Shown: piece by piece, positions 9,601 through 16,660 of the stretch
Layout: the number at the start of each line of letters is the position of its first letter
How positions within the stretch are numbered: position 1 is the stretch's first letter
Source of the DNA: Verrucomicrobiales bacterium
GTDB taxonomy: Bacteria; Verrucomicrobiota; Verrucomicrobiia; Verrucomicrobiales; V1-33
Reading direction: 5' to 3'
Length of the DNA: 64,000 nt
Assembly (NCBI GenBank): GCA_028293125.1
Contig: JAQGPJ010000034.1
Location: forward strand, 25,406 to 89,405
Notes under the pieces: model-generated
Databases searched by the model: none
Seen by the model: only the letters and a program-made list of their open reading frames with translations
Told to the model about the DNA's origin: nothing
Made by a program: the position numbers and the translations under genes

Positions 9601-10302
9601 TCGCGGATCGCCCGCGATATCCACGACGATCTGGGGGCCAATCTCACCCAGATCAGCCTGCTCAGCGCCTTGGGGCAGGAGCAGCGGCACGAGCCGGAAA
9701 AGGCCCGCGCTCAATTCGCCGCCATCGCGGCCACCTCCGGCGAGCTGGTGCAGGCCATGGACGCCATTGTGTGGGCGGTGAACCCCAGTCAGGATACCCT
9801 CGAAAGCCTGGCCCGCTACCTGGTGCGGTTCGCAGGCGATTTTTTTGAACACACCCAAGTCCGCCTGCGGCTGGATGTGCCGCCCCAGCTCCCCCGCGCA
9901 GACCTGTCCTCGGAGGTGCGGCACAATCTCTTCCTCGCCGCCAAGGAGGCGCTCCACAATGCCTTGCACCATGCCGGAGCCGGGGAGGTGCGGTTGAGCC
10001 TTTCCGTGGAGGGCCGCACACCTGACATCACCACCACCGCAGGCCGCAATGCCCATGGAGTGCCGGGAGGCCTGATGGTGGAAATTGAGGACGATGGCTG
10101 TGGCTTCACCCCCGAACGGGTGGCGGATCAAGGAGGCAACGGGCTCGGAAACATGCACCACCGGCTGACAGAGTGCGGCGGCGGCTGCGTGATTGACTCC
10201 ATTCCCGGACGCGGCACCCGCGTCCAACTCCGCATCCCCCTGTGCCTGACGCCTCCCCAGCCCCGGGTTACCCATCCGGCTTCCCTGCGTCCTGTTCCAT
10301 GA
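6610..10302 (+). pseudogene. Propeller-type sensor histidine kinase, interrupted by an in-frame TGA at 8122
   Basis: One reading frame of 1230 codons from ATG at 6610 to TGA at 10300, broken by a single TGA at 8122-8124. The stop falls where the repeat pattern demands tryptophan (NL-W-AGTAGGGL, as in NLWLGTSGG at 8874). Order of parts: signal peptide (1-25), discoidin-like module (about 40-175), repeated two-component propeller blades of DGxLWxGTxxGL type (about 235-840), Y_Y_Y domain (about 880-940), one membrane helix (about 955-980), HisKA_3 with phospho-acceptor H1005 in RIARDIHDDLGANL, and HATPase ending GNGLGNMHHRLTECGGG. The intact protein would sense outside ligands and phosphorylate the regulator encoded by the overlapping gene (ATGA, 10299-10302). 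Both halves keep good coding quality, so the stop is recent, read through, or an error. An ATG at 8215 could give a shortened product lacking the signal peptide. Confidence 0.85.
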
Positions 10303-10931
10303 ATCCTCCGCCCATCCGCGTCGCCCTTGTGGAGGACAATGCCCGGCTCCGCGAGCAGTTGTCGGATTTCATCGCGGCCTCAGACGGCTTTGCCTGTGTG
10401 GCGGCCTTCCCCACCGCCGAGGCCGCCCTCCAGGGGCTGCCCAAAACCGCTCCGGATGTGGTCCTCATGGACATCGAACTGCCCAAAATGTCGGGCGTGG
10501 ACTGCGTGGCCCGCCTCCGGGAACTGATGCCGGAGGTCAGCGTGGTCATGCTGACCGTTTACGACAACAGCTCCCACATCTTCAAAGCCTTGGAGAACGG
10601 GGCCAGCGGCTATCTTCTCAAACGCACGCCTCCCGTGGAGCTGCTGCGCTCCATCGCCGATGTGTGCCACGGCGGTGCGCCCATGAACAGCCACATCGCC
10701 CGCCTCGTGGTCCAGTCCTTCCACCGGCGCGGCGCCTCGCCCCGGCCCACGGAGAACCTGACTCCCCGCGAGGAGGAGATCCTCCGCCTCGTCGCCAAAG
10801 GCTTCATCAACAAGGAAATCGCCGAGGAGCTCGGCATCGCCCTCGAAACCGTGCGCCAGCACCTGAAGAACTGCTATTCCAAGCTCCACGTCCGCACCCG
10901 CACCGAAGCCGCCATGCGGCTGCTGTCGTGA
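10299..10931 (+). CDS. LuxR/NarL-type response regulator
   Basis: 210 residues. The ATG at 10299 overlaps the kinase stop by 4 bp (ATGA), which favours this start over one 57 bp upstream and suggests translational coupling. The receiver domain covers about 5-125 with acidic residues in ALVEDN and phospho-acceptor D58 in VVLMDIELPKMSG. A LuxR-type helix-turn-helix at about 148-205 (LTPREEEILRLVAKGFINKE) binds DNA, normally as a dimer on inverted repeats. With the sensor kinase at 6610 it makes a two-component pair. The likely targets are the genes behind the three CCCCCG-NN-CGGGG palindromes at 4086, 5348 and 6552; that link is an inference. If the kinase is truly broken, this regulator is an orphan or takes phosphate from another kinase. 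Confidence 0.93.
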   Translation: MNPPPIRVALVEDNARLREQLSDFIAASDGFACVAAFPTAEAALQGLPKTAPDVVLMDIELPKMSGVDCVARLRELMPEVSVVMLTVYDNSSHIFKALENGASGYLLKRTPPVELLRSIADVCHGGAPMNSHIARLVVQSFHRRGASPRPTENLTPREEEILRLVAKGFINKEIAEELGIALETVRQHLKNCYSKLHVRTRTEAAMRLLS

Positions 10932-11039
10932 AGGATCCACCTGATTTTCGAATTTTACAATTCCACGCAACTTAAAAGCAAGTTGAGTGAGATCGTAAAG
11001 TCACGAAATCACAGTCAAAGTTTTCGCGGAGGAAATTAC

Positions 11040-11345
11040 TGCAGCCCGGGGCAAAATTGTCCAGTCCAGTGAGCTGGAAACCGCGGGGCGTGTCCCGGAC
11101 CCGGATTCAGCAACTGGCTGCTTGGACCACCACCGTCCTGCGCCAAGGCACCCGCGGCGAAGTACGGGTCGAATATATTCATGAGCGCGTTTATTTATAG
11201 GATGGCAAAAGGGAGCAGCCCCGTCTGTGGCATCCCATCGCCCGGCGCGCGCTGGACAAAAACGGCCAGTCGGAGGAGATCTCATGGACCTTGAGCAACG
11301 CGCCTGCGGACACTCCCGCCGTGCGCCTGGTGCGCATGGCCTGCA
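11040..11345 (+). pseudogene. IS701/IS4-type transposase remnant
   Basis: Reading the frame through codon 11135 gives a continuous transposase-like stretch: EVRVEYIHERVYL, then TAG, then LWHPIARRALDK and WTLSNAPADTPAVRLVRM. The SNAPADTP block followed by a (missing) RWxIER motif is typical of the C-terminal half of IS701/IS4 DDE transposases. The 5' part, the rest of the 3' end and any terminal repeats are absent, and the frame contains a TAG. This is dead DNA left from an old insertion. It abuts a second remnant at 11358 in another frame. Confidence 0.6.
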
Positions 11346-11357
11346 GGCCGATGGCCG

Positions 11358-11693
11358 ATGGCCGATGTGAGCGATTACGGCCCGGACCATCTGCCTTACC
11401 GGGTGGCGGACAACAAGGAGTCCACCATGCGCTCCCCGGGCTCGTGGCTGGCCGCGATTTCCTGCCTGGCGTTTGTGATGGAGGGCACCACGGGCAATAT
11501 CGAATCGTTCAAACAGATGGAGCTGCGCAACCACAACAGCCGGATCCTATTTCTCCCGCTCGAAGGCGAGGATCATTTCAGCGGTCTGCAGAAAACGTCC
11601 AAAATCCTGGCGAAACTCATCCTTGCCGATAATGGCCTCAACGTAAATCTGCCCGTGAAAGGGCATCTTCCGCGGATGCCTTACGGGCGCTGA
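11358..11693 (+). pseudogene. C-terminal fragment of an alpha/beta hydrolase (dienelactone hydrolase/S9 peptidase-like)
   Basis: The frame encodes RSPGSWLAAISCLAFVMEGT and then FLPLEGEDHFSGLQKTSKIL. This resembles the last third of alpha/beta hydrolases, where a strand ending in a GxxDH block carries the catalytic histidine. The Ser nucleophile region and N-terminus are missing; the sequence upstream is transposase remnant. An ATG exists, but a 111-residue product could not fold as an enzyme. Best read as the surviving 3' end of a gene truncated by insertion or deletion. The rest of the 10932-11861 stretch (before 11040 and after 11693) shows nothing I can assign. Confidence 0.55.
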
Positions 11694-11861
11694 CACGCGG
11701 CATTTCGGGGGCTCCTGGCTGGAGGCGTTTTTCCTGACTCGCTGGAGCCAATCCGCGTGGCATTCAGGAACTCCAGGCAATCCCATCTGGAAATGGATTG
11801 CCGCTGGAGCTCATGGATGCCCCGCTCCACGGCGGGACACAAGGCCCATGGGACGACGGGT

Positions 11862-13445
11862 TCAGCGCATCTGCCAGTTATCAGCCACAAGGTCCTTGAT
11901 CGTCACATACCACCCGGTTTTTTCATCGCCGCTCCATTCCAGCGCCAGCACGACAAAGGATTCCACGTCCCATTCCGCTCCGCCTTTGGCGGCGATTTTG
12001 TTCTGAAAGTTGGGGTTGCTGAGGTCGGCCCAGACAAACCAGGACTCGTCGCGCATGGGCGACTCCACACCGAAGGCCTGCCGGGCGGTGCCCTGCCCCG
12101 GCACCGCCGGGCCGAAGTAGTGACGGCGGCGCAGCACCACGCGGAACTCGCCGGGCTTGTGGCCCGGGTTCTCAAAAAACTCCCTCAGCCGCTGCTCGTA
12201 GCTCTCCAGAAAGGGAACCCAGTCCACCCGGAAAGATCCATCCTCACTTTCCTCGACTGCCGTGGGGATGTCCGCCGGATAACCCTGGACCCGCACGCGG
12301 AATCCAAAATACCCACGCGCGGTGCCCGGGATGGTGCCTGAATCCAGCAGGGAAATGCCCTCGACCGGAACAGGACCATCGGGACGGTCCTTGAAATGCA
12401 CGGCCATGGATTCCTTCAGGCCTTTGACACTCAGGGCATACTTAATCCGCTCCTGCCAGCCTTCAGCGGCGAGAAACTCCTCCAGCACCTGCCGCGCCTG
12501 TCCCAGTTTGGTGGAAGGAATCACCGAGGCCCTGGGCACTCTGCCCGCAGTTGCAGCGGGGGCCGGGGCCGGCGCGGGAGGACTGACAGGTGCCGCACCG
12601 GAGGGCATCACTGTGCCCTGAACTGCGCTGGAAACCGCGGCGGGAGAGTTTGCCGGAACGGCGGGAGCCGATGGTTTGCCAGTGTCCGCCCGGCCTGGCG
12701 CTGAGGTGGATGCGGTCGATGAAGCTCCCTTCTTTGTGGCTGCGGATGGGCTTCCGCTTTCCGGCGCTGCCGGAAAGGGTATCAGCCCAAAATGAAAAGC
12801 CGCCGCCACGCCGCCGGCCAGAACCGCCAGCACGGCAGCGGCTTTCCAGAAACCAGGGCGTTTTTCCTGGGTTCCGGCTTTTTCCGGATTCGCCTTGGAA
12901 TTTCCCGATATTGGAGCCGCCATTGTCTCCGGTTTTGGGGAAGGAGTCTCAACTGGGGCAGGTGCCAGGAAAGCCACTGCCGCTGGTGGTGCTGATGCCA
13001 CCAGTTTTGGTGCCTCCTTAAGTTTGGGCGGCAGACCTGCGCCGGATTTCACTTCCTTGGCCGGTTCCGGTGCGGGCTTCACTCCTTTCCCCATTTCAGA
13101 CGTGGATTTGGGTTTGGATTCAATTTCCGGTCCCCACCGCAGTTCCGGCTCCCCACTGTCCCATTGAAACTCCGGCAGCGCCGCCGCTCCCTCCGATGGC
13201 GTCGTGGGCGGCCCGGATTTGCCCTCCTGCCCGGCGGTTTTGCTGGAATCCGCACCGGCTTTCACCGAAATCCACGGCGGGGAGAGTTCCGCCGGGGAGG
13301 TTGGTGCCGGCAAGGGGTTTTCAGCCGGGGCTTTGGGTTCCGGCGGCATCAATGGCAACCCGCATGCCGGGCAGGAAGCGGCGCGGGCGGCATTTTCCAG
13401 CGGGGTGTGACAGCGGGGGCAGACGGTGCGCACAATTTCACTCAT
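11862..13445 (-). CDS. Zinc-ribbon, single-pass membrane protein of unknown function
   Basis: 527 residues from ATG at 13445; this start was chosen because it places a zinc ribbon at the very N-terminus (CPRCHTPL then CPACGLP, two CxxC pairs at about residues 9-31). A long low-complexity Pro/Ala/Lys region follows (about 35-215), then one membrane helix at about 225-245 (KAAAVLAVLAGGVAAAFHFG), a second Pro/Ala-rich stretch, and a folded C-terminal domain at about 330-527 containing LGQARQVLEEFLAAEGWQER and a beta-rich part ending VTIKDLVADNWQMR. The layout resembles cytoplasmic zinc-ribbon and periplasmic sensor-domain proteins common in Verrucomicrobia. I do not recognise the C-terminal domain. 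The gene lies 56 bp downstream of the VanZ-like gene on the same strand. Confidence 0.8.
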   Translation of the reverse strand: MSEIVRTVCPRCHTPLENAARAASCPACGLPLMPPEPKAPAENPLPAPTSPAELSPPWISVKAGADSSKTAGQEGKSGPPTTPSEGAAALPEFQWDSGEPELRWGPEIESKPKSTSEMGKGVKPAPEPAKEVKSGAGLPPKLKEAPKLVASAPPAAVAFLAPAPVETPSPKPETMAAPISGNSKANPEKAGTQEKRPGFWKAAAVLAVLAGGVAAAFHFGLIPFPAAPESGSPSAATKKGASSTASTSAPGRADTGKPSAPAVPANSPAAVSSAVQGTVMPSGAAPVSPPAPAPAPAATAGRVPRASVIPSTKLGQARQVLEEFLAAEGWQERIKYALSVKGLKESMAVHFKDRPDGPVPVEGISLLDSGTIPGTARGYFGFRVRVQGYPADIPTAVEESEDGSFRVDWVPFLESYEQRLREFFENPGHKPGEFRVVLRRRHYFGPAVPGQGTARQAFGVESPMRDESWFVWADLSNPNFQNKIAAKGGAEWDVESFVVLALEWSGDEKTGWYVTIKDLVADNWQMR

Positions 13446-13501
13446 AGAGGGGACGGGAGGGCAGTGCCATAAGGACGCTTTCCGCCTCCCCCTGCGGATT
13501 C

Positions 13502-13981
13502 TCAATCCCGATTTGCCTGCTGCCTCCGTTTCAGAAAACGCAGAATTCCCAGCGCCAGCGGCACCGCCAGCAGGCTGCCGGTGATATCCGCCATCCAGTC
13601 GTAAACATCCAGACCCGAGCGTCCGGGGGTGAAGCTCTGATGCCATTCATCAAACCACCCCACTGCCGCGCCGGTCAGCACCACCAGCAGCGCCGATCCG
13701 CCCACACTGGCTTGGCGCACGGGCTCCGGAGCCGGATAGGAAATGACAGCAGCCACCCCTCCTGAATGGGGTTTCCGCGGAAACAACTGCCACAGGGCCA
13801 GCACCGCGCCGCCGAGAGCGAAAAACACCGCGTGCTCAACCTTGTCGATATGCCGCACATGGATCTCCGGACCCGGATGGCGCATGGAGGAAAGCACGAA
13901 CAGCGTCAGAAACCAGCCTATCCAGAGAGTCAGCCAGAACCCGCGGCTGCGCAGAATGGGAAACCGTGGAGCCGGCGTCAT
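13502..13981 (-). CDS. VanZ-like family membrane protein
   Basis: 159 residues with four predicted membrane helices: LTLWIGWFLTLFVL, VEHAVFFALGGAVLALW, LLVVLTGAAVGWFDEW and ITGSLLAVPLALGIL. The pattern IDKVEHAVFFALGG, EWHQSFTPGRSG and DVYDWMADITGSLLA matches the VanZ-like family, with its KxxH...F and DxxDxxxNxxG-type conserved positions. VanZ contributes to teicoplanin resistance in enterococci, but most chromosomal relatives have no proven role. No glycopeptide-resistance genes are nearby, so resistance should not be assumed. The gene probably shares a transcript with the zinc-ribbon gene downstream. Confidence 0.9.
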   Translation of the reverse strand: MTPAPRFPILRSRGFWLTLWIGWFLTLFVLSSMRHPGPEIHVRHIDKVEHAVFFALGGAVLALWQLFPRKPHSGGVAAVISYPAPEPVRQASVGGSALLVVLTGAAVGWFDEWHQSFTPGRSGLDVYDWMADITGSLLAVPLALGILRFLKRRQQANRD

Positions 13982-14002
13982 GCAGAGGGGATAAGGGAGG
14001 TA

Positions 14003-14281
14003 TCAGCGCGGACCGTTGTGGAGCTCCGACTCCAGCCGCTCGCTGAGCCACTGCTTGATCATGCTCTGGTAGTTCAAATACCGGGAGCGGGCCAGGCGCT
14101 TGATGCGGGCCAGCATCCGGGGATCGAAGCGCAGGGTGATGGTGGTGCTCTCCCGCACATCCGGGCGGTGCAGGGCGCTGTTCATCAGCCGGGCATCCAG
14201 CTGATGGACCGCCCAGAACTCGGCTTCCTCCGTCTCGTCGGCAAATACGGGAACCTCCCGCCATGACATTATTTTTTTCAT
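14003..14281 (-). CDS. CopG/ribbon-helix-helix-type antitoxin (BrnA-like partner)
   Basis: 92 residues. The C-terminal half, STTITLRFDPRMLARIKRLA, is a beta strand followed by helices typical of ribbon-helix-helix DNA-binding antitoxins; the N-terminal part (EVPVFADETEEAEFWAVHQL) matches CopG-type antitoxins paired with BrnT-like toxins. It follows the putative toxin gene by 9 bp, and the toxin-first order is usual for brnTA. It would neutralise the toxin and repress their shared promoter. The ATG at 14281 is the only sensible start. Confidence 0.82.
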   Translation of the reverse strand: MKKIMSWREVPVFADETEEAEFWAVHQLDARLMNSALHRPDVRESTTITLRFDPRMLARIKRLARSRYLNYQSMIKQWLSERLESELHNGPR

Positions 14282-14290
14282 TCGTCAGGA

Positions 14291-14566
14291 TCAGAGAAAC
14301 TCCGTGTTTTTGCGTTCGTAAAAGCTTTTCTCGTCGGGGGTCATCGCCCGCGCGAAAATCACCCGGTATTTTTTCCCGTCGGTCCAGAAGACACTGAAAA
14401 TCGACTGGTTGCCCACCGTTTTGCCAAGGCAGAAATAACGGGTTCCGTTCTCGTCCCCGGTTTCCGGCAGCAGACGCAGGGAGAATGGATCCTCAAAGGA
14501 TTCCTCGATTTCCCGGGGGGGAATGAGCTTCAGGTCAAAGGGGGCATCAAGCCAGTCAAAATCCAT
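14291..14566 (-). CDS. BrnT-like ribonuclease toxin
   Basis: 91 residues. The fold pattern matches BrnT: an N-terminal FDWLDAPFDLKLIPPREIEE, then FEDPFSLRLLPE, a strand FCLGKTVGNQSIFSVFWTDG, and the C-terminal VIFARAMTPDEKSFYE, where BrnT usually has an R-x-ISAR-x-A...E-x-x-x-Y motif. BrnT is a RelE-fold ribonuclease that stops growth by cleaving RNA. The sequence is somewhat divergent at the N-terminus: the usual WDxxK is WLDAP here. Paired with the antitoxin gene 9 bp downstream. Confidence 0.78.
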   Translation of the reverse strand: MDFDWLDAPFDLKLIPPREIEESFEDPFSLRLLPETGDENGTRYFCLGKTVGNQSIFSVFWTDGKKYRVIFARAMTPDEKSFYERKNTEFL

Positions 14567-14617
14567 CGCGTGGGGGACAGCAGAATTGGGGGAAAGAACG
14601 GGGTGGCGGACAGCCGC

Positions 14618-15019
14618 TTAAACGGGCAGCCTCGAACCATCCTTGCGGCGCTGGATCAGTTCGATTTCATAACCTTCCGGCGCATCGACAAAGGCGAACA
14701 CCGAGCCGGAGGAGGACTCGGTGGGACCGTCGGACAGTGGATAGCCCTTGGAGGCCGCATGTTTGGCGAAAGCGTCAAGATCCTCCACCTCGAACGCCAG
14801 ATGCGTCAGATCCGGTCCCACCACCACCGGGCCGCTGCCGTCGTACTGGCAGATTTCGATCAGTTCCTCGCTGCCGGGAGTCTCCAGAAAAACCAGTTCC
14901 GAGCCGCGGGGGGACTTGTGGCGGCGCACTTCCTTCAGTCCCAGCACTTCGGTGTAAAACTGAACGGTCCGGGCAAGGTCGGCCACACGGTAGCGGGTAT
15001 GGAGCAGTCGGGTAACCAT
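14618..15019 (-). CDS. VOC family protein, glyoxalase I-like
   Basis: 133 residues from ATG at 15019; the frame is open to a TTG 9 bp upstream, but VTRLLHTRYRVADLART is the expected start of a VOC/glyoxalase I protein. Two beta-alpha-beta-beta-beta modules are visible. Metal-binding positions fit: H8 in LLHTRYRV, E of IEICQYD, H of LTHLAFEV and E of YEIELIQ. Glyoxalase I isomerises the hemithioacetal of methylglyoxal and glutathione to a lactoyl thioester. Other VOC enzymes share this fold, so the substrate is not certain. No glyoxalase II gene is adjacent. Confidence 0.85.
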   Translation of the reverse strand: MVTRLLHTRYRVADLARTVQFYTEVLGLKEVRRHKSPRGSELVFLETPGSEELIEICQYDGSGPVVVGPDLTHLAFEVEDLDAFAKHAASKGYPLSDGPTESSSGSVFAFVDAPEGYEIELIQRRKDGSRLPV

Positions 15020-15216
15020 ATTTAACAATCAGAATCGAGGAAGGCCTGCGGCAATCCGAGGGGAGAGCAAAGTCCATGCTTCAACCGGACAGGCAACCCC
15101 TTTTATCCCCAATTGTGCCCGCTGACCCCAGTGCCGCGCAAACCTGTCCCCGGAACTGAGATACACGGAAATGAAACACGGTTGACGTCCCCGGCGGCCT
15201 CCCTTTATGAACTAAC

Positions 15217-15702
15217 GTGCCCGCAAATCCCTCCCAGAGCCGTTCCGCCGACCGCTACCGCCCCTGTGTGGCGGCGGTGCTGCAGAATGACGCCGGCATG
15301 ATTCTGATCTGCGAGCGTCTGGACTTCGCCGACAGCTGGCAGTTCCCCCAGGGCGGTATCGATTCCGGGGAATCCCCCCGCGAGGCGTTGGTCCGGGAAC
15401 TGATGGAGGAGATTTCCCTGCCGCCCGACGGGTATGAAATCCTGGGCGAAAAAGTGGGCTACAAATACCACTTCCCCGACCGCCAGCGCCGGCGCGGAAA
15501 ATTCGTGGGCCAGGAGCAGGTTTATTTTCTCTGCCGGTTCACAGGGCCGGAATCCCTTCTGAATCTGGAGACCGAGCATCCGGAATTCCGCCGCTGGAAA
15601 TGGATTCTGCCACACGAGTTCGACCTCCGCTGGCTGCCCGACTTCAAGCGGGAGGTGTATCAGCAGGTGCTGCGGGACTTTTTTGAAGTGGAGCCGCACT
15701 GA
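15217..15702 (+). CDS. rppH: RNA pyrophosphohydrolase (Nudix)
   Basis: 161 residues from GTG at 15217; no ATG fits better, since the Nudix fold starts soon after (YRPCVAAVLQNDAGMILICE). The Nudix box GGIDSGESPREALVRELMEE has all the metal-binding glutamates, and the downstream YHFPDRQRRRGKFVGQEQVY matches RppH/NudH. The enzyme removes pyrophosphate from the 5' end of triphosphorylated mRNA and so starts decay; plant relatives hydrolyse Ap4A. The gene converges on trmD, and the two overlap by 59 bp at their 3' ends. Confidence 0.92.
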   Translation: MPANPSQSRSADRYRPCVAAVLQNDAGMILICERLDFADSWQFPQGGIDSGESPREALVRELMEEISLPPDGYEILGEKVGYKYHFPDRQRRRGKFVGQEQVYFLCRFTGPESLLNLETEHPEFRRWKWILPHEFDLRWLPDFKREVYQQVLRDFFEVEPH

Positions 15703-16393
15703 GGGCCGGCGCGCGGTGTTCCCGCAGCAGGTCCGGCCGCATGGCCTGAGTGCGCCGCAGACTCTGGCCGGCTTTCCATTTGGCGATGTTGGCGTGGTGG
15801 CCGCTGAGCAGGATGTCCGGGACCTTCAGGCCGCGGAATTCGACCGGCTTGGTGTAGCAGGGTGCCTCCAGCAGCCCTGTGGCGGCGGAGAAGGACTCCT
15901 CCTGGGAGGAGCGCTCATCCCCCAGCACACCGGGCAGCAGCCGGATGACAGCATCGGTAAGGATCGTGGCCGCAATGGCTCCGTTGGTCAGCACGTAGTC
16001 GCCCAGAGAGATCTCGTCATGCACCAGCGTCTCCACCACGCGGTGGTCGATGCCCTCGTAGTGGCCGCAGAGAATGATCAGATGCCGGCAGGCGGTGTAG
16101 CTTTCCACCACCCGCTGGTCCAGCCGTCGTCCCTGGGGGGTCATCAGCACCACGCGGCTGTCCGGCGTGGCCAGCGCCTCCACGGCGGCGAACAGCGGCG
16201 CGCACTGCATCACCATGCCCTGCCCGCCCCCGTAGGGCGTATCGTCCACCCGGCGGTGGCGGTCGGTGCTCCACTGGCGCAGGTCATGCACTCCCAGCTC
16301 CCACAGCCCCCGTTCCATGGCCTTGCCCAGGATGCTTCCCATCAGCGGGGCACGGCACATTTCCGGAAACAGGGTAATGATATCGACTTTCAT
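15644..16393 (-). CDS. trmD: tRNA (guanine-37-N1)-methyltransferase
   Basis: 249 residues. The deep-trefoil-knot SPOUT methyltransferase signatures are all present: MKVDIITLFPEM, DDTPYGGGQGMVMQ, LCGHYEGIDHRV, EISLGDYVLTNG, PGVLGDERSSQEESF and LSGHHANIAKWK. TrmD methylates G37 next to the anticodon of several tRNAs with S-adenosylmethionine and so prevents frameshifting. The usual neighbours rimM, rpsP and rplS are absent here. The C-terminal 20 residues are Ala/Pro-rich and outside the family core; they are encoded in the overlap with rppH. Confidence 0.97.
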   Translation of the reverse strand: MKVDIITLFPEMCRAPLMGSILGKAMERGLWELGVHDLRQWSTDRHRRVDDTPYGGGQGMVMQCAPLFAAVEALATPDSRVVLMTPQGRRLDQRVVESYTACRHLIILCGHYEGIDHRVVETLVHDEISLGDYVLTNGAIAATILTDAVIRLLPGVLGDERSSQEESFSAATGLLEAPCYTKPVEFRGLKVPDILLSGHHANIAKWKAGQSLRRTQAMRPDLLREHRAPALSAAPLQKSPAAPADTPPA

Positions 16394-16515
16394 CTCAAAG
16401 CCTCACAGCAGGCAGCGGCAGGGACCGGACGCAATGGGAAAGCCTGCATCGGTTCCACAGAGGCCTTTTGTTCATTTTTCCGCAATAAAAGCCCGGCCTC
16501 TGGTCTGATCCTGGC

Positions 16516-16545
16516 TTGACGCCGGGGGGCGTATCTTCCTAAAAC
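16516..16545 (+). promoter_or_regulatory. Candidate sigma70-type promoter for the giant secreted protein
   Basis: TTGACG at 16516 and TAAAAC at 16540 with an 18-bp spacer, 116 bp upstream of the ATG at 16661. Match quality is moderate at -35 and weak at -10. Nothing else of note lies in 16394-16660. Confidence 0.3.
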
Positions 16546-16660
16546 GTCACTGGCTTTTAAAAGACGGCACCCGCCGCCCGGCGGCAGCCGTCCCTCCCCG
16601 TGACGGCTGACGGTGCCTCTCTTCATTTTCCTATCTTCCGAAGAATTTTCCGCCCCCCTT

